NCBI RefSeq assembly: GCF_001187865.1
Contig: NZ_LGIT01000005.1
Coordinates: forward strand, 18,593-82,592
DNA: 64,000 nucleotides
Reading direction: 5' to 3'
Origin: Klebsiella sp. RIT-PI-d
Lineage (GTDB): Bacteria; Pseudomonadota; Gammaproteobacteria; Enterobacterales; Enterobacteriaceae
Shown: positions 37,926 through 48,209 of the stretch, piece by piece
How the letters are laid out: each line of letters starts with the position of its first letter
Position numbering within the stretch: the stretch's first letter is position 1
Translations under genes and position numbers: made by a program
The notes under the pieces: model-generated
The model's database searches: none
The model's input: only the letters and a program-made list of their open reading frames with translations
Told to the model about the DNA's origin: nothing

Positions 37926-38918
37926 ATGTTTCGGCAAAAAAGGAACTGGGAAACGAGAGAAAACGCGTTTGCGGCTTTTTCTATGGGGCCGCTAACTGAT
38001 TTCTGGCGGCAACGGGAGGAGGCGGAATTTACCGGTGTAGATAACATCCCGGTTCGCTTTGTGCGTTTTCATGCGCCGGAAAATGACCGCGTTATCGTGG
38101 TTTGTCCGGGCCGAATCGAAAGCTACGTGAAATATGCAGAACTGGCCTATGACCTGTTCCACATGGGATTTGATGTGCTCATCATCGACCATCGGGGGCA
38201 AGGGCATTCAGGCCGTATGCTATCGGATACGCATCGCGGCCATGTGGTTAATTTTAGCGACTACGTTGACGATTTTGCCGCATTCTGGGAGCAGGAAGTC
38301 CAGCCAGGCCCCTGGCGTAAGCGTTATATTCTGGCGCACTCGATGGGCGGGACTATTGCTACACTATTTTTACAGCGTACGCCGGGCGCCTGTGACGCTA
38401 TTGCGCTATGCGCGCCGATGTTCGGTATTATCATTCATCTGCCGGACTGGATGGTACGGCAGATCCTCGACTGGGCTGAGGGCCATCAGCGTTTTCGGGA
38501 GAGCTACGCGCTGGGAACCGGGCGCTGGCACGCGCTGCCGTTTAGCGTTAACGTACTAACCCACAGTCGCGCACGCTACCGGCGCAACCTGCGTTTTTAT
38601 GCGGATGAGCCAAAATTACGCATGGGTGGACCTACTCATCACTGGGTACGGGAAGGCATTCTGGCGGGTGAGCAGGTCCTGGCTGGCGCAGGTGATGACG
38701 CCACTCCGATGCTGCTGCTTCAGGCGGAAGAAGAGCGCGTTGTCGATAATCGCGTTCACGACCGTTTCTGTACTATTCGCGCCGCGGCGGGCCATCCTTG
38801 CGAGGGAGGTAAACCGCTTGTCATAGAAGGCGCATATCATGAGATCCTGTTTGAAAAGGACGCCATGCGCTCAGTCGCGCTACATGCCATCGTCGACTTT
38901 TTCGATCGACACCATTGA
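37926..38918 (+). CDS. pldB: Lysophospholipase L2
   Basis: Alpha/beta hydrolase on the inner face of the inner membrane that hydrolyses 2-acyl lysophospholipids, in the same lipid-turnover theme as pldA nearby. 330 residues from the ATG at 37926 (E. coli 340; the shortfall is at the C-terminus). Oxyanion/catalytic elements are IIDHRGQGHSGR near 83 and nucleophile elbow AHSMGGT near 140. The catalytic Asp is likely near EEERVVDN and the His in GAYHEILFE. The frame is open to 37869, but that would add 19 unmatched residues. Confidence 0.94.
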   Translation: MFRQKRNWETRENAFAAFSMGPLTDFWRQREEAEFTGVDNIPVRFVRFHAPENDRVIVVCPGRIESYVKYAELAYDLFHMGFDVLIIDHRGQGHSGRMLSDTHRGHVVNFSDYVDDFAAFWEQEVQPGPWRKRYILAHSMGGTIATLFLQRTPGACDAIALCAPMFGIIIHLPDWMVRQILDWAEGHQRFRESYALGTGRWHALPFSVNVLTHSRARYRRNLRFYADEPKLRMGGPTHHWVREGILAGEQVLAGAGDDATPMLLLQAEEERVVDNRVHDRFCTIRAAAGHPCEGGKPLVIEGAYHEILFEKDAMRSVALHAIVDFFDRHH

Positions 38919-38952
38919 TTACTCCTTTACTGACCAGAGGTTGAATTTTCTT

Positions 38953-39753
38953 ATGTATCAGGTTGTTGCATCCGATTTAGATGGTACGCTACTCTCTCCC
39001 GACCACCGTTTGTCTCCTTTTGCTAAAGAAACGCTAAAGCTGCTGACTGCGCAGGGCGTTAACTTTGTTTTTGCCACCGGTCGCCACCATATTGATGTCG
39101 GGCAAATTCGCGACGCCCTTGAAATTAAAGCGTATATGATCACCTCAAACGGTGCGCGGGTGCATGATACTGACGGTAATCTGGTTTTTACGCATAATCT
39201 GGACAGCGATATTGCTGCCGATCTTTTCGGCGTGGTGCATACCAATCCGGATATCGTGACCAACGTTTATCGCGATGATGAGTGGTTTATGAATCGCCAT
39301 CGTCCCGAAGAGATGCGGTTTTTTAAAGAAGCAATCTTCAACTATACGCTGTATGAGCCGGGGCTGCTGGAGCCGCAAGGGATCAGCAAGGTGTTTTTCA
39401 CCAGCCCCGATCATGAACAGCTTTTGCCGCTTGAGCAGGCCATTAATGCCCGCTGGGGCGATCGGGTGAACGTGAGTTTCTCCACGCTGACCTGTCTGGA
39501 AGTGATGGCGGGCGGCGTATCGAAAGGACATGCGCTGGAGGCCGTTGCTGGCGCAATGGGATACGGGTTACAGGATTGTATTGCGTTTGGTGATGGCATG
39601 AATGATGCGGAGATGCTCAGCATGGCGGGCAAAGGTTGCATTATGTCTAATGCGCACCAGCGCCTGAAAGATATGTACCCTAAGCTGGAAGTGATTGGCA
39701 CCAACGCCGATAACGCCGTGCCGGTATATTTACGCCAGCTTTATCTCAAGTGA
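38953..39753 (+). CDS. yigL: Sugar/pyridoxal phosphate phosphatase YigL
   Basis: Cof-type HAD phosphatase of 266 residues, as in E. coli. In E. coli it dephosphorylates pyridoxal phosphate and sugar phosphates and is translationally boosted by the sRNA SgrS through processing of the pldB-yigL mRNA. HAD motif I DLDGTLLSPDH near 8-18, motif II FATGRHH, motif III Lys in GGVSKGHALE, and motif IV FGDGMNDAEM. I chose the ATG at 38953 (MYQVVASDLDG); the frame reaches into pldB. It lies 34 bases after pldB, consistent with co-transcription. Confidence 0.95.
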   Translation: MYQVVASDLDGTLLSPDHRLSPFAKETLKLLTAQGVNFVFATGRHHIDVGQIRDALEIKAYMITSNGARVHDTDGNLVFTHNLDSDIAADLFGVVHTNPDIVTNVYRDDEWFMNRHRPEEMRFFKEAIFNYTLYEPGLLEPQGISKVFFTSPDHEQLLPLEQAINARWGDRVNVSFSTLTCLEVMAGGVSKGHALEAVAGAMGYGLQDCIAFGDGMNDAEMLSMAGKGCIMSNAHQRLKDMYPKLEVIGTNADNAVPVYLRQLYLK

Positions 39754-39824
39754 TTATTTATTAGTCAGTTGTCAACCTCTCTCTTCGCTACAATGGGTGA
39801 TCTTTACTCTGTGAGACATTCATT

Positions 39825-40724
39825 GTGGCGCTTCTTATTATCACCACTATTTTGTGGGCTTTCTCTTTCAGCCTGTTTGGCGAGTATGTTGCCGGGCATG
39901 TAGACAGCTATTTCGCGGTGCTGGTCCGTGTCGGGCTGGCTGCACTGGTATTCCTGCCGTTTCTGCGCACCCGCGGACACAGTGCAAAAACACTTGGCCT
40001 GTATATGCTGGTTGGCGCGATGCAGTTAGGCATTATGTACATGTTAAGCTTCCGGGCTTACCTGTATCTGACCGTTTCTGAACTGCTGCTGTTTACCGTG
40101 CTGACGCCGCTGTATATCACGCTGATTTACGATCTGATGAGTAAACGCCCTTTACGCTGGGGTTACCTGTTTAGCGCGCTGCTGGCAGTGATTGGCGCAG
40201 GGATTATTCGTTATAACCAGGTTACCGATCATTTCTGGACCGGGCTGCTGCTGGTACAGCTTTCCAACATCAGTTTTGCTATCGGCATGGTGGGATATAA
40301 GCGCCTGATGGAAACCCGGCCGATGCCACAGCATAACGCCTTCGCCTGGTTTTACGTGGGCGCGCTTCTGGTGGCGATAGTGGGATGGTCGCTACTGGGG
40401 AATGCCCAGAAAATGCCGGAAACTCCGCTGCAATGGAGCATTCTGGTCTTCCTTGGGGTTGTGGCCTCGGGGATTGGCTATTTTATGTGGAACGTCGGCG
40501 CAACGCAGGTGGATGCCGGCACCCTGGGCATCATGAACAATATGCATGTCCCGGCGGGACTGCTGGTCAATCTGGCCATCTGGCATCAACAACCGCACTG
40601 GCCGACGTTTATTACGGGTGCGGTTGTGATCCTGATTTCACTGTGGGTGCATCGCTGCTGGGTCGCTCCGCGCTCCGGACAAACGGCAGATGATCGCAGG
40701 CATGATTCCGCGCCGAGCGAATAA
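39825..40724 (+). CDS. bioP: Biotin transporter BioP (YigM)
   Basis: EamA/DMT-family inner-membrane protein of 299 residues with ten hydrophobic segments, identified in E. coli as the high-affinity biotin importer. The start is GTG at 39825 ([16 protein letters not shown]), the E. coli start too. Conserved stretches are [19 protein letters not shown] and [19 protein letters not shown]. Its last 113 bases overlap the 3' end of metR on the other strand, so C-terminal codons of both genes share DNA. Confidence 0.95.
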   Translation: MALLIITTILWAFSFSLFGEYVAGHVDSYFAVLVRVGLAALVFLPFLRTRGHSAKTLGLYMLVGAMQLGIMYMLSFRAYLYLTVSELLLFTVLTPLYITLIYDLMSKRPLRWGYLFSALLAVIGAGIIRYNQVTDHFWTGLLLVQLSNISFAIGMVGYKRLMETRPMPQHNAFAWFYVGALLVAIVGWSLLGNAQKMPETPLQWSILVFLGVVASGIGYFMWNVGATQVDAGTLGIMNNMHVPAGLLVNLAIWHQQPHWPTFITGAVVILISLWVHRCWVAPRSGQTADDRRHDSAPSE

Positions 40725-41565
40725 ACGCCTCGACTACCGGCTGGCGCTGTTCGCCGTCGCGCACGGCGGCGTACAGCCGGCTCCATAATCCCTCGCCCAG
40801 GGTCCTGGTCGCCACCAGACCCTGGCGTTCAAAACTCTCCACCACCCAGTGCGGCAGCGCGGCCACACCCATCCGGGCTGCCACCATCTGAATCAGCAGC
40901 AATGTATTATCCACGCTTTTTAACTGCGGACTAATACCTGCGGGTTGCAGGAAATGTCGCCAGACGTCGAGTCGGCTGCGCTGTACCGGATAAATCAGCA
41001 GGGTTTCGCAGGCTAAATCTTCCGGTGTGATGCGGGCTTTTGCTGCCAGCGGATGATCCGGAGCCAGTACCAGACGCACCTCAAAATCAAACATTGGCGA
41101 ATAATGCAGACCGCTGCGCGGCAGAATGTCAGAGGTCATCACCAGATCCAGTTCGCTTTGCTGTAGCGCGGGCTGCGGATCAAACGTCACGCCGGATTTA
41201 AAATCCATCTCCACCTGCGGCCATTTCGCGCGAAAATTTTCAAGCGCCGGGGTTAACCATTGAATACAGCTATGGCATTCAATAGCGATCCGCAACGTGG
41301 TTTGCTGCGGCTCATTACACGCCTGCAGCGCCCGGCTGATTTGCGGCAGAATTTGATTGGCCAGTTGCAATAATACCTCGCCCTGCGGCGTGAAGCGTAA
41401 CGGCTGGCTTTTACGGACAAATAAGCGAAAGCCAAGGCGCTGTTCCAGATCGCTGAACTGGTGCGAGAGAGCTGACTGGGTCTGATGCAACGTGGCTGCT
41501 GCCGCAGCCAGCGATCCGCAGCTTCGCAACGCTTGTAGCGTTTTCAGATGTTTAATCTCGATCAT
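40612..41565 (-). CDS. metR: Transcriptional activator MetR
   Basis: LysR-type regulator of methionine synthesis that activates metE (and others) with homocysteine as coactivator. 317 residues, as in E. coli. The N-terminal winged helix-turn-helix ([20 protein letters not shown]) occupies about 17-40, followed by the periplasmic-binding-like effector domain. It is divergent from metE, with a perfect MetR half-site pair overlapping its own start, so autoregulation is likely. It is convergent with and overlaps bioP by 113 bases. Confidence 0.97.
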   Translation of the reverse strand: MIEIKHLKTLQALRSCGSLAAAAATLHQTQSALSHQFSDLEQRLGFRLFVRKSQPLRFTPQGEVLLQLANQILPQISRALQACNEPQQTTLRIAIECHSCIQWLTPALENFRAKWPQVEMDFKSGVTFDPQPALQQSELDLVMTSDILPRSGLHYSPMFDFEVRLVLAPDHPLAAKARITPEDLACETLLIYPVQRSRLDVWRHFLQPAGISPQLKSVDNTLLLIQMVAARMGVAALPHWVVESFERQGLVATRTLGEGLWSRLYAAVRDGEQRQPVVEAFIRSARNHACDHLPFVRSAERPSSDAPTVKSGSQPHP

Positions 41566-41577
41566 GAAAGTCCTTCA
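41565..41577. promoter_or_regulatory. MetR-binding site
   Basis: TGAAAGTCCTTCA is an exact match to the MetR consensus TGAANNTNNTTCA and begins at the first base of the metR start codon. In this position it can both repress metR and help activate metE. Confidence 0.75.
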
Positions 41578-41628
41578 CTTCAGCATGAATAAATTGCGCT
41601 TGAGCAATATACAGTACCTTCACATTAT

Positions 41629-41652
41629 GGATGTGTAAACATCTGGACGGCT
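41629..41652 (+). promoter_or_regulatory. MetJ operator (tandem met boxes) at metE
   Basis: Three adjacent 8-bp units, GGATGTGT, AAACATCT and GGACGGCT, match the met box AGACGTCT at 5, 6 and 6 of 8 positions. They lie 31-54 bases before the metE ATG. MetJ with S-adenosylmethionine represses from such arrays. Confidence 0.65.
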
Positions 41653-41682
41653 AAATACTAAAAATTCCATAAGGGGCATATC

Positions 41683-43947
41683 ATGACAATTTTAAATCAC
41701 ACCCTCGGTTTTCCCCGTATCGGCCTGCGCCGTGAGCTAAAAAAAGCGCAGGAGAGCTACTGGGCAGGTAACAGTTCGCGTGACGATCTGCTGGCGGTGG
41801 GCCGTGAACTGCGTGCCCGCCACTGGGAGCAGCAAAAAGCAGCGGGCGTGGATGTGCTTCCAGTAGGGGATTTCGCCTGGTACGACCATGTTCTGACCAC
41901 CAGCCTGCTACTTGGCAACGTACCGGCTCGTCATCAGAACAAAGACGGGTCGGTCGATATCGATACGCTGTTCCGCATTGGTCGAGGACGTGCGCCGACA
42001 GGTGAACCCGCTGCGGCTGCCGAAATGACCAAATGGTTTAACACCAACTACCACTACATGGTGCCAGAGTTCGTTAAGGGTCAGCAGTTCAAGCTGACCT
42101 GGACACAGCTGCTGGACGAGGTCGATGAAGCGCTGGCGCTGGGCCATAAGGTAAAACCAGTGTTGCTGGGGCCAGTCACTTACCTGTGGCTGGGTAAAGT
42201 CAAAGGCGAGCAGTTTGATCGTCTGAGCCTCCTAAACGACATTCTCCCGGTCTATCAGCAGGTGCTGGCAGAACTGGCCAGTCGCGGTATTGAATGGGTG
42301 CAGATTGATGAGCCTGCGCTGGTGCTGGAGCTGCCTCAGGAATGGCTGGATGCGTTTAAACCAGCTTATGACGCGCTCAACGGTCAGGTCAAATTGCTGT
42401 TAACCACCTATTTTGAAGGTATCTCTGCCAATCTTAATACCATTTCTGCACTGCCGGTCCAGGGCCTGCATGTCGATCTGGTACACGGTAAGGATGATGT
42501 CGCTGAACTGCATGCGCGTTTACCGTCCGACTGGTTATTGTCTGCTGGCCTTATCAATGGTCGTAACGTCTGGCGGGCGGATCTCACGGAAAAATATGCG
42601 CAGATTAAAGACATCGCAGATAAGCGCGAGCTGTGGGTGGCGTCTTCCTGCTCGCTGCTGCACAGCCCCATCGATCTGAGCGTTGAGACTCGCCTGGATG
42701 AAGAAGTAAAAAGCTGGTTCGCCTTTGCGCTGCAAAAATGCGAGGAGTTAGCCCTGCTGCGCGATGCGTTGAACCGTCGCGACACCACCGCGATTGACGC
42801 ATGGAGCGCACCGATTCAGGCTCGCCGTCACTCTGGCCGCGTACATAACGCGGCGGTACAGACGCGTCTGGCTGGCATTACTGCTCAGGACAGCCAGCGT
42901 GCCAGCGCCTACACGGTGCGTGCTGAAGCCCAGCGTGCGCGGTTTAATCTGCCCGCCTGGCCGACCACCACTATAGGGTCATTCCCGCAGACCACGGAAA
43001 TTCGCGGCCTGCGTCTGGACTTCAAAAAAGGCAACCTCGACGCCAGCCACTACCGTACGGGCATTGCTGAGCATATTAAACAGGCGATTGTCGAGCAGGA
43101 GCGTCTGGGGCTGGATGTGCTGGTCCACGGCGAGGCCGAGCGTAACGACATGGTGGAGTATTTCGGCGAACATCTGGACGGGTTTATTTTTACCCAAAAC
43201 GGCTGGGTACAGAGCTATGGCTCCCGCTGCGTGAAGCCGCCGGTGGTTATTGGCGACATCAGCCGTCCGCAAGCGATCACCGTTGAATGGGCGAAGTACG
43301 CCCAGTCTCTGACTGATAAACCCGTCAAGGGCATGTTAACCGGTCCGGTAACGATCCTCTGCTGGTCCTTCCCGCGTGAAGATGTCAGCCGCGAAACCAT
43401 CGCCAAACAAATCGCGCTGGCATTGCGTGATGAGGTTGCCGATCTGGAAGCGGCAGGTATTGGCATCATTCAGATTGACGAGCCTGCACTGCGCGAAGGT
43501 TTGCCGCTCAAGCGCAGCGACTGGGATGCTTATCTGCAATGGGGTGTTGAAGCCTTCCGCATTAATGCCGCCGTCGCGCAGGACGACACTCAGATCCATA
43601 CGCATATGTGTTATTGCGAGTTTAACGACATCATGGATTCTATTGCCGCACTGGATGCCGATGTCATTACCATCGAAACCTCGCGTTCAGACATGGAGCT
43701 GCTGGAGTCTTTCGAAGAATTCGACTATCCGAATGAAATCGGGCCGGGGGTCTACGATATTCACTCGCCGAATGTGCCGAGTGTGGAGTGGATTGAAGCG
43801 CTGCTGGAAAAAGCCGCCCGGCGTATTCCTGCCGGGCGCCTGTGGGTTAACCCGGACTGCGGCCTGAAAACCCGCGGCTGGCCAGAAACCCGAAGCGCGC
43901 TGGCGAATATGGTGAAAGCCGCGCAGAATTTGCGTCAGGCACAATAA
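41683..43947 (+). CDS. metE: Cobalamin-independent methionine synthase
   Basis: Transfers the methyl group from methyltetrahydropteroyl-triglutamate to homocysteine. 754 residues (E. coli 753), with two homologous barrel domains. The catalytic C-terminal half has Zn ligands His and Cys in [10 protein letters not shown] near 641-643, Glu near 665 in [10 protein letters not shown], and Cys near 726 in [11 protein letters not shown]. It opens [20 protein letters not shown], with an AAGGGG Shine-Dalgarno. Regulated by MetR and MetJ through the sites in the metR-metE interval. Bidirectional terminator follows. Confidence 0.98.
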   Translation: MTILNHTLGFPRIGLRRELKKAQESYWAGNSSRDDLLAVGRELRARHWEQQKAAGVDVLPVGDFAWYDHVLTTSLLLGNVPARHQNKDGSVDIDTLFRIGRGRAPTGEPAAAAEMTKWFNTNYHYMVPEFVKGQQFKLTWTQLLDEVDEALALGHKVKPVLLGPVTYLWLGKVKGEQFDRLSLLNDILPVYQQVLAELASRGIEWVQIDEPALVLELPQEWLDAFKPAYDALNGQVKLLLTTYFEGISANLNTISALPVQGLHVDLVHGKDDVAELHARLPSDWLLSAGLINGRNVWRADLTEKYAQIKDIADKRELWVASSCSLLHSPIDLSVETRLDEEVKSWFAFALQKCEELALLRDALNRRDTTAIDAWSAPIQARRHSGRVHNAAVQTRLAGITAQDSQRASAYTVRAEAQRARFNLPAWPTTTIGSFPQTTEIRGLRLDFKKGNLDASHYRTGIAEHIKQAIVEQERLGLDVLVHGEAERNDMVEYFGEHLDGFIFTQNGWVQSYGSRCVKPPVVIGDISRPQAITVEWAKYAQSLTDKPVKGMLTGPVTILCWSFPREDVSRETIAKQIALALRDEVADLEAAGIGIIQIDEPALREGLPLKRSDWDAYLQWGVEAFRINAAVAQDDTQIHTHMCYCEFNDIMDSIAALDADVITIETSRSDMELLESFEEFDYPNEIGPGVYDIHSPNVPSVEWIEALLEKAARRIPAGRLWVNPDCGLKTRGWPETRSALANMVKAAQNLRQAQ

Positions 43948-43954
43948 AAAACAG

Positions 43955-43979
43955 ACGCCAGCCTGTGGGCTGGCGTTTT
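43955..43979. terminator. Bidirectional terminator between metE and ysgA
   Basis: Stem ACGCCAGCC / GGCTGGCGT (43955-43963 and 43968-43976) with a TGTG loop, Ts to the right and an A-run to the left, so it works for both convergent genes. Confidence 0.88.
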
Positions 43980-43980
43980 C

Positions 43981-44787
43981 TTATTTATCGAGGTAGCGGG
44001 TAAACCACGCCAGCATTCTCTGCCAGCCATCAGTAGCCGACGCCTCATGATAACTCGAACGATAGTCGGCATTGAACGCGTGCCCGGCCTGCGGATAGAC
44101 AATAATTTCTCCCGTCGCATTCGCCGCATTCAGTGCCTGGCGCATGTTTTCGAGGGTTTCCTGAGGAATGCTTTCATCCTGCGCGCCGTAAAGGCCGAGC
44201 ACCGGGGCGCTTAAGTTATGGGCGACATCAACAGGATGGACAGGCGAGGTTAACGTCTTATCGCCAGTCACTTTGCCATACCAGGCCACCGCAGCTTTCA
44301 GCTGTGGGTTATGTGCGGCATACAGCCAGGCGATCCTTCCACCCCAGCAAAAACCGGTAGTGCCCAACCGATGAGCGTCGCCGCCGTTGCGTGCTGCCCA
44401 GTTTGCGACATGATCCAAATCTGCCATCACCTGCGCATCCGGGACGTGGGATACCAGCTCTTTAAACAGCGTCGGGATATCGTTATACGCGTTGGGATCG
44501 CCCTGACGAAAATAGAGTTCCGGGGCAATCGCCAGATAACCTTCCAGCGCAAGGCGACGACATAAATCGCGAATATGCTCATGTACGCCGAAAATTTCCT
44601 GCACTACGATAATGACAGGAAGCGGCTCTTTTGCGTCCTTAGGTTGAGCATAATAAGCGGGCATATTTTCGCCCTGCGTCGGGATCGTCGTGTCACCCGT
44701 CGCAATTGCCTCTTCGGGCGTGCGAACAAGAGTGGAAGCATGGGGTGAGGCGGCAGGGGCAAAACCCGGCTGGCGATCTGTAGTCAT
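43981..44787 (-). CDS. ysgA: Dienelactone hydrolase family protein YsgA
   Basis: Alpha/beta hydrolase of 268 residues (E. coli 271), from the ATG at 44787 (MTTDRQPGFAPAASPH). The nucleophile Cys is in GFCWGGR near 140, the acid Asp near ...LYGAQDESIPQE and the His in AGHAFNADYR, the Cys-Asp-His triad of the dienelactone hydrolase family. The physiological substrate is unknown. The frame is open upstream to 44952, but that region holds the udp promoter. Confidence 0.93.
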   Translation of the reverse strand: MTTDRQPGFAPAASPHASTLVRTPEEAIATGDTTIPTQGENMPAYYAQPKDAKEPLPVIIVVQEIFGVHEHIRDLCRRLALEGYLAIAPELYFRQGDPNAYNDIPTLFKELVSHVPDAQVMADLDHVANWAARNGGDAHRLGTTGFCWGGRIAWLYAAHNPQLKAAVAWYGKVTGDKTLTSPVHPVDVAHNLSAPVLGLYGAQDESIPQETLENMRQALNAANATGEIIVYPQAGHAFNADYRSSYHEASATDGWQRMLAWFTRYLDK

Positions 44788-44901
44788 GGCATTCTCCGTA
44801 CCCAGTATTAGCGCAGTGTTAACTATAGACCCCGCATCTGTAATTTTCCGCGTTAAAGGACAATTCATCATGTTGATGGTTACGCTATTTCGGTACATTA
44901 G

Positions 44902-44917
44902 TGTGATGCATGTCACT
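44902..44917 (+). promoter_or_regulatory. Distal CRP site of udp
   Basis: TGTGA-N6-TCACT (44902-44917), near-consensus. It is exactly 52 bases upstream of a second CRP site, the typical geometry of CRP/CytR-controlled nucleoside genes. Confidence 0.8.
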
Positions 44918-44953
44918 ATTGCGTAGAAATAAACTGCAACAAGATTTCTCATG

Positions 44954-45003
44954 AGTGACTCGGGTCACGAAATTATTCCGGTCACTTCTGTAGAGTACCT
45001 TTT
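44954..45003 (+). promoter_or_regulatory. Proximal CRP site and -10 of the udp promoter
   Basis: AGTGA-N6-TCACG (44954-44969), centred 41.5 bases upstream of a start near 45003, where a TAGAGT -10 (44991-44996) is well placed. CytR would bind between the two CRP sites; its own recognition octamers are too degenerate to mark. Confidence 0.75.
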
Positions 45004-45042
45004 TGCTTCTTCTGACAAACCGACCCACAGAGGAGTCTTTTT

Positions 45043-45804
45043 ATGTCCAAGTCTGATGTTTTTCATCTCGGCCTCACCAAAAACGATCTACAAGGGGCTA
45101 CGCTGGCTATCGTCCCGGGCGATCCTGAGCGTGTGGAAAAAATCGCCGCGCTGATGGATAAGCCGGTTAAACTGGCATCGCATCGCGAATTTACCTCCTG
45201 GCGTGCTGAACTTGACGGTAAAGCCATCATTATTTGTTCTACCGGTATTGGCGGACCTTCTACCTCTATCGCCGTTGAAGAGCTGGCGCAGCTCGGTATT
45301 CGTACCTTCCTGCGTATAGGCACGACCGGTGCTATCCAGCCCCACATTAATGTGGGTGATGTTCTGGTCACTACCGCGTCTGTCCGTCTGGACGGTGCCA
45401 GCCTGCACTTCGCGCCAATGGAATACCCGGCTGTTGCCGACTTCGCATGTACCACTGCCCTGGTCGAGGCTGCAAAATCGATTGGTGCGACAACGCACAT
45501 TGGTGTTACCGCGTCTTCTGACACCTTCTATCCAGGTCAGGAGCGCTACGATACCCTTTCCGGACGTGTCGTTAGCCGTTTCAAAGGCTCTATGGAAGAG
45601 TGGCAGTCCATGGGCGTCATGAACTATGAAATGGAATCTGCGACCCTGCTGACCATGTGCTCCAGCCAGGGCCTGCGCGCGGGAATGGTTGCCGGTGTGA
45701 TTGTTAATCGTACCCAGCAGGAAATTCCGAACGCTGAAACCATGAAACAAACCGAAAGCCACGCGGTGAAAATTGTGGTTGAAGCCGCCCGTCGCCTTCT
45801 CTAA
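45043..45804 (+). CDS. udp: Uridine phosphorylase
   Basis: Phosphorolysis of uridine to uracil and ribose-1-phosphate; hexameric cytoplasmic enzyme, 253 residues, as in E. coli. Phosphate and nucleoside residues are in [32 protein letters not shown] and NYEMESAT. The ATG at 45043 follows AGAGGAG, a strong Shine-Dalgarno. Promoter with two CRP sites upstream and an intrinsic terminator downstream make it a monocistronic unit. Confidence 0.98.
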   Translation: MSKSDVFHLGLTKNDLQGATLAIVPGDPERVEKIAALMDKPVKLASHREFTSWRAELDGKAIIICSTGIGGPSTSIAVEELAQLGIRTFLRIGTTGAIQPHINVGDVLVTTASVRLDGASLHFAPMEYPAVADFACTTALVEAAKSIGATTHIGVTASSDTFYPGQERYDTLSGRVVSRFKGSMEEWQSMGVMNYEMESATLLTMCSSQGLRAGMVAGVIVNRTQQEIPNAETMKQTESHAVKIVVEAARRLL

Positions 45805-45823
45805 ATTTTCTTTTGTTTTACCA

Positions 45824-45851
45824 GGGGCCGACACGTTCGGCCCTTTCTTTT
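45824..45851 (+). terminator. Intrinsic terminator of udp
   Basis: Stem GGGCCGA / TCGGCCC (45825-45831 and 45837-45843) with a CACGT loop, followed by a T-rich tract. Confidence 0.88.
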
Positions 45852-45942
45852 TGCGTAAAGCCTCGCAGAAAAACCGTTTAGGCTGGACGTTTATACAGCA
45901 AGCCCGTATTTTGCATGAGGAATGAATCATGCGGGAGGGTAA

Positions 45943-47352
45943 ATGGACAGCGCAATCATTATCAGCGTGCTACTCATGCTGGCGGGGATCGTCGTCGGCT
46001 GGCTGGCAGCAAGCTACCGCGCCGCGCAGCAGCAGGCCGATATCCTCGCTGAACAGCGCGATATTTTTGGCGAACTAAGTGCGGCAAAACAGCAGATTGC
46101 CCAGCACAGTCACTGGCGCGATGAGTGCGACCTGCTGAATAATGAACTGCGCAGCCTGCGGGAAATTAATACCTCAATGGAGGCTGATTTGCGCGAGGTC
46201 ACCACGCGTCTTGAGGCCTCGCAGGATAAAACCCGCCAAATGATCAACAGCGAGCAACGGCTCAGTGAACAGTTTGAAAATCTGGCAAATCGCATCTTCG
46301 AACACAGCAACCGGCGCGTAGACGAGCAAAACCGGCAAAGCCTGCACGGGTTGCTCACGCCGCTGCGCGATCAGCTCGACGGCTTTCGTCGTCAGGTGCA
46401 GGACAGCTTTGGTCAGGAAGCGCGGGAAAGACATACGCTGGCGCATGAAATTCGTAATCTCCAGCAGCTTAATGCACAAATGGCGCAGGAAGCGCTGAAT
46501 CTAACGCGTGCATTAAAGGGCGATAACAAAGCGCAGGGGAACTGGGGTGAGGTAGTGCTGACCCGCGTGCTGGAAGCTTCCGGGCTGCGCAACGGTCATG
46601 AATATGAAACGCAGGTGAGTATCGAAACCGACACCCGCTCGCGTATGCAGCCTGACGTGATTGTTCGCCTGCCGCAAGGCAAAGATGTCGTGGTTGATGC
46701 CAAAATGACCCTGGTAGCTTATGAGCGCTATTTCAATGCTGAAGAAGACTATACCCGTGAAGCCGCGCTTCAGGAGCATATTGCCTCCGTTCGCAACCAT
46801 ATTCGTCTGCTCAGTCGCAAAGATTATCAGCAGCTTCCGGGGCTGCGCAGTCTTGACTATGTGCTGATGTTCATCCCCGTTGAACCGGCATTTTTACTCG
46901 CCATTGACCGGCAGCCGGAACTTATCACCGAAGCGCTGAAAAATAATATTATGTTAGTCAGCCCGACTACATTACTGGTGGCGCTACGCACCATTGCAAA
47001 TCTGTGGCGTTATGAGCATCAAAGCCGCAACGCACAGCACATCGCCGATCGTGCCAGCCGCCTGTATGACAAAATGCGCCTGTTTGTGGACGACATGTCG
47101 TCCATCGGCCAGAGTCTTGATAAAGCGCAGGATAACTACCGTCAGGCCATGAAAAAACTGACATCGGGACGCGGCAACGTGCTGGCGCAGGCAGAGGCTT
47201 TTCGTGCGCTTGGCGTCGAGATTAAGCGCGAGATAAATCCGGATTTAACCGAGCAGGCAACCGCGCAGGATGAGGAGTTTCGACTACGCTCAGGAGCAGA
47301 GGCCAATGATGAGAGCCAGTGCCCGACAGAAACGCCGCGATCCATGCGCTAA
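45943..47352 (+). CDS. rmuC: DNA recombination protein RmuC
   Basis: 469 residues (E. coli 475). One N-terminal membrane segment (about 4-22), a long coiled coil (about 25-170), then the RmuC PD-(D/E)XK-like nuclease domain with LTRVLEASGL and KDVVVDAKMTLVAYERYF, which holds the predicted catalytic Asp and Lys. Named for its effect on inversion of short inverted repeats; the exact activity is not established. It lies upstream of ubiE, with its own start at an ATG after GGAGGG. Confidence 0.93.
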   Translation: MDSAIIISVLLMLAGIVVGWLAASYRAAQQQADILAEQRDIFGELSAAKQQIAQHSHWRDECDLLNNELRSLREINTSMEADLREVTTRLEASQDKTRQMINSEQRLSEQFENLANRIFEHSNRRVDEQNRQSLHGLLTPLRDQLDGFRRQVQDSFGQEARERHTLAHEIRNLQQLNAQMAQEALNLTRALKGDNKAQGNWGEVVLTRVLEASGLRNGHEYETQVSIETDTRSRMQPDVIVRLPQGKDVVVDAKMTLVAYERYFNAEEDYTREAALQEHIASVRNHIRLLSRKDYQQLPGLRSLDYVLMFIPVEPAFLLAIDRQPELITEALKNNIMLVSPTTLLVALRTIANLWRYEHQSRNAQHIADRASRLYDKMRLFVDDMSSIGQSLDKAQDNYRQAMKKLTSGRGNVLAQAEAFRALGVEIKREINPDLTEQATAQDEEFRLRSGAEANDESQCPTETPRSMR

Positions 47353-47441
47353 ACTCCTTTCCTCGTGGTGGTTGAGTCATAGGGGAAATGCCCTCGATCT
47401 GTTACACTTTACGAACAATTTCTTGATAAGCAGGCCTTAAG

Positions 47442-48197
47442 ATGGACGAGAATTCTCAGGATACGACGCATTTTGGTTTTCAGACTGTCGCCAGCGCACA
47501 GAAAGCTGACATGGTGGCGCATGTATTCCATTCGGTAGCTGCAAAATATGATGTCATGAACGATCTGATGTCATTCGGCATTCATCGTCTGTGGAAGCGC
47601 TACACCATTGATTGCAGTGGCGTACGTCGCGGCCAAACCGTGCTGGATCTGGCAGGGGGAACAGGCGACCTGACGGCAAAATTCTCTCGCCTCGTCGGTG
47701 AGACTGGCCGGGTAGTGCTGGCCGACATTAATGACTCAATGCTGAAAATGGGGCGTGAAAAACTGCGCAATTTGGGCATCGTCGGTAACGTTGAGTACGT
47801 TCAGGCTAATGCCGAGGCGCTGCCGTTCCCGGATAATACCTTCGACTGCATCACTATCTCTTTTGGGCTGCGTAACGTTACCGACAAAGAAAAAGCGCTG
47901 CGTTCCATGTACCGCGTACTTAAGCCGGGCGGACGTTTACTGGTGCTGGAATTTTCGAAGCCGATTATCGATCCGCTTAGTAAAGCCTATGATGCTTACT
48001 CATTTCACGTGTTGCCGCGTATCGGTCAAATGGTCGCCAATGATGCGGAAAGCTACCGTTATCTGGCCGAATCTATCCGTATGCATCCCGACCAGGAGAC
48101 CCTGAAAGCGATGATGGAAGATGCCGGAATGGAAAACGTAAACTACTACAACCTGACGGCGGGTATTGTAGCGCTGCACCGTGGCTATAAGTTTTAA
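47442..48197 (+). CDS. ubiE: Ubiquinone/menaquinone C-methyltransferase UbiE
   Basis: SAM-dependent C-methyltransferase acting on 2-methoxy-benzoquinol and demethylmenaquinol intermediates. 251 residues, as in E. coli. The SAM motif [12 protein letters not shown] is near residue 66, followed by [15 protein letters not shown] and [16 protein letters not shown], the UbiE signatures. It leads the ubiE-ubiJ-ubiB cluster; ubiJ starts 12 bases later. Confidence 0.97.
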   Translation: MDENSQDTTHFGFQTVASAQKADMVAHVFHSVAAKYDVMNDLMSFGIHRLWKRYTIDCSGVRRGQTVLDLAGGTGDLTAKFSRLVGETGRVVLADINDSMLKMGREKLRNLGIVGNVEYVQANAEALPFPDNTFDCITISFGLRNVTDKEKALRSMYRVLKPGGRLLVLEFSKPIIDPLSKAYDAYSFHVLPRIGQMVANDAESYRYLAESIRMHPDQETLKAMMEDAGMENVNYYNLTAGIVALHRGYKF

Positions 48198-48209
48198 CAG
48201 GAGAGCGTC

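Noticed and set aside
45088..45930. 280-codon minus-strand frame over udp
   Set aside because: Antisense to udp and across its terminator; no family resemblance.
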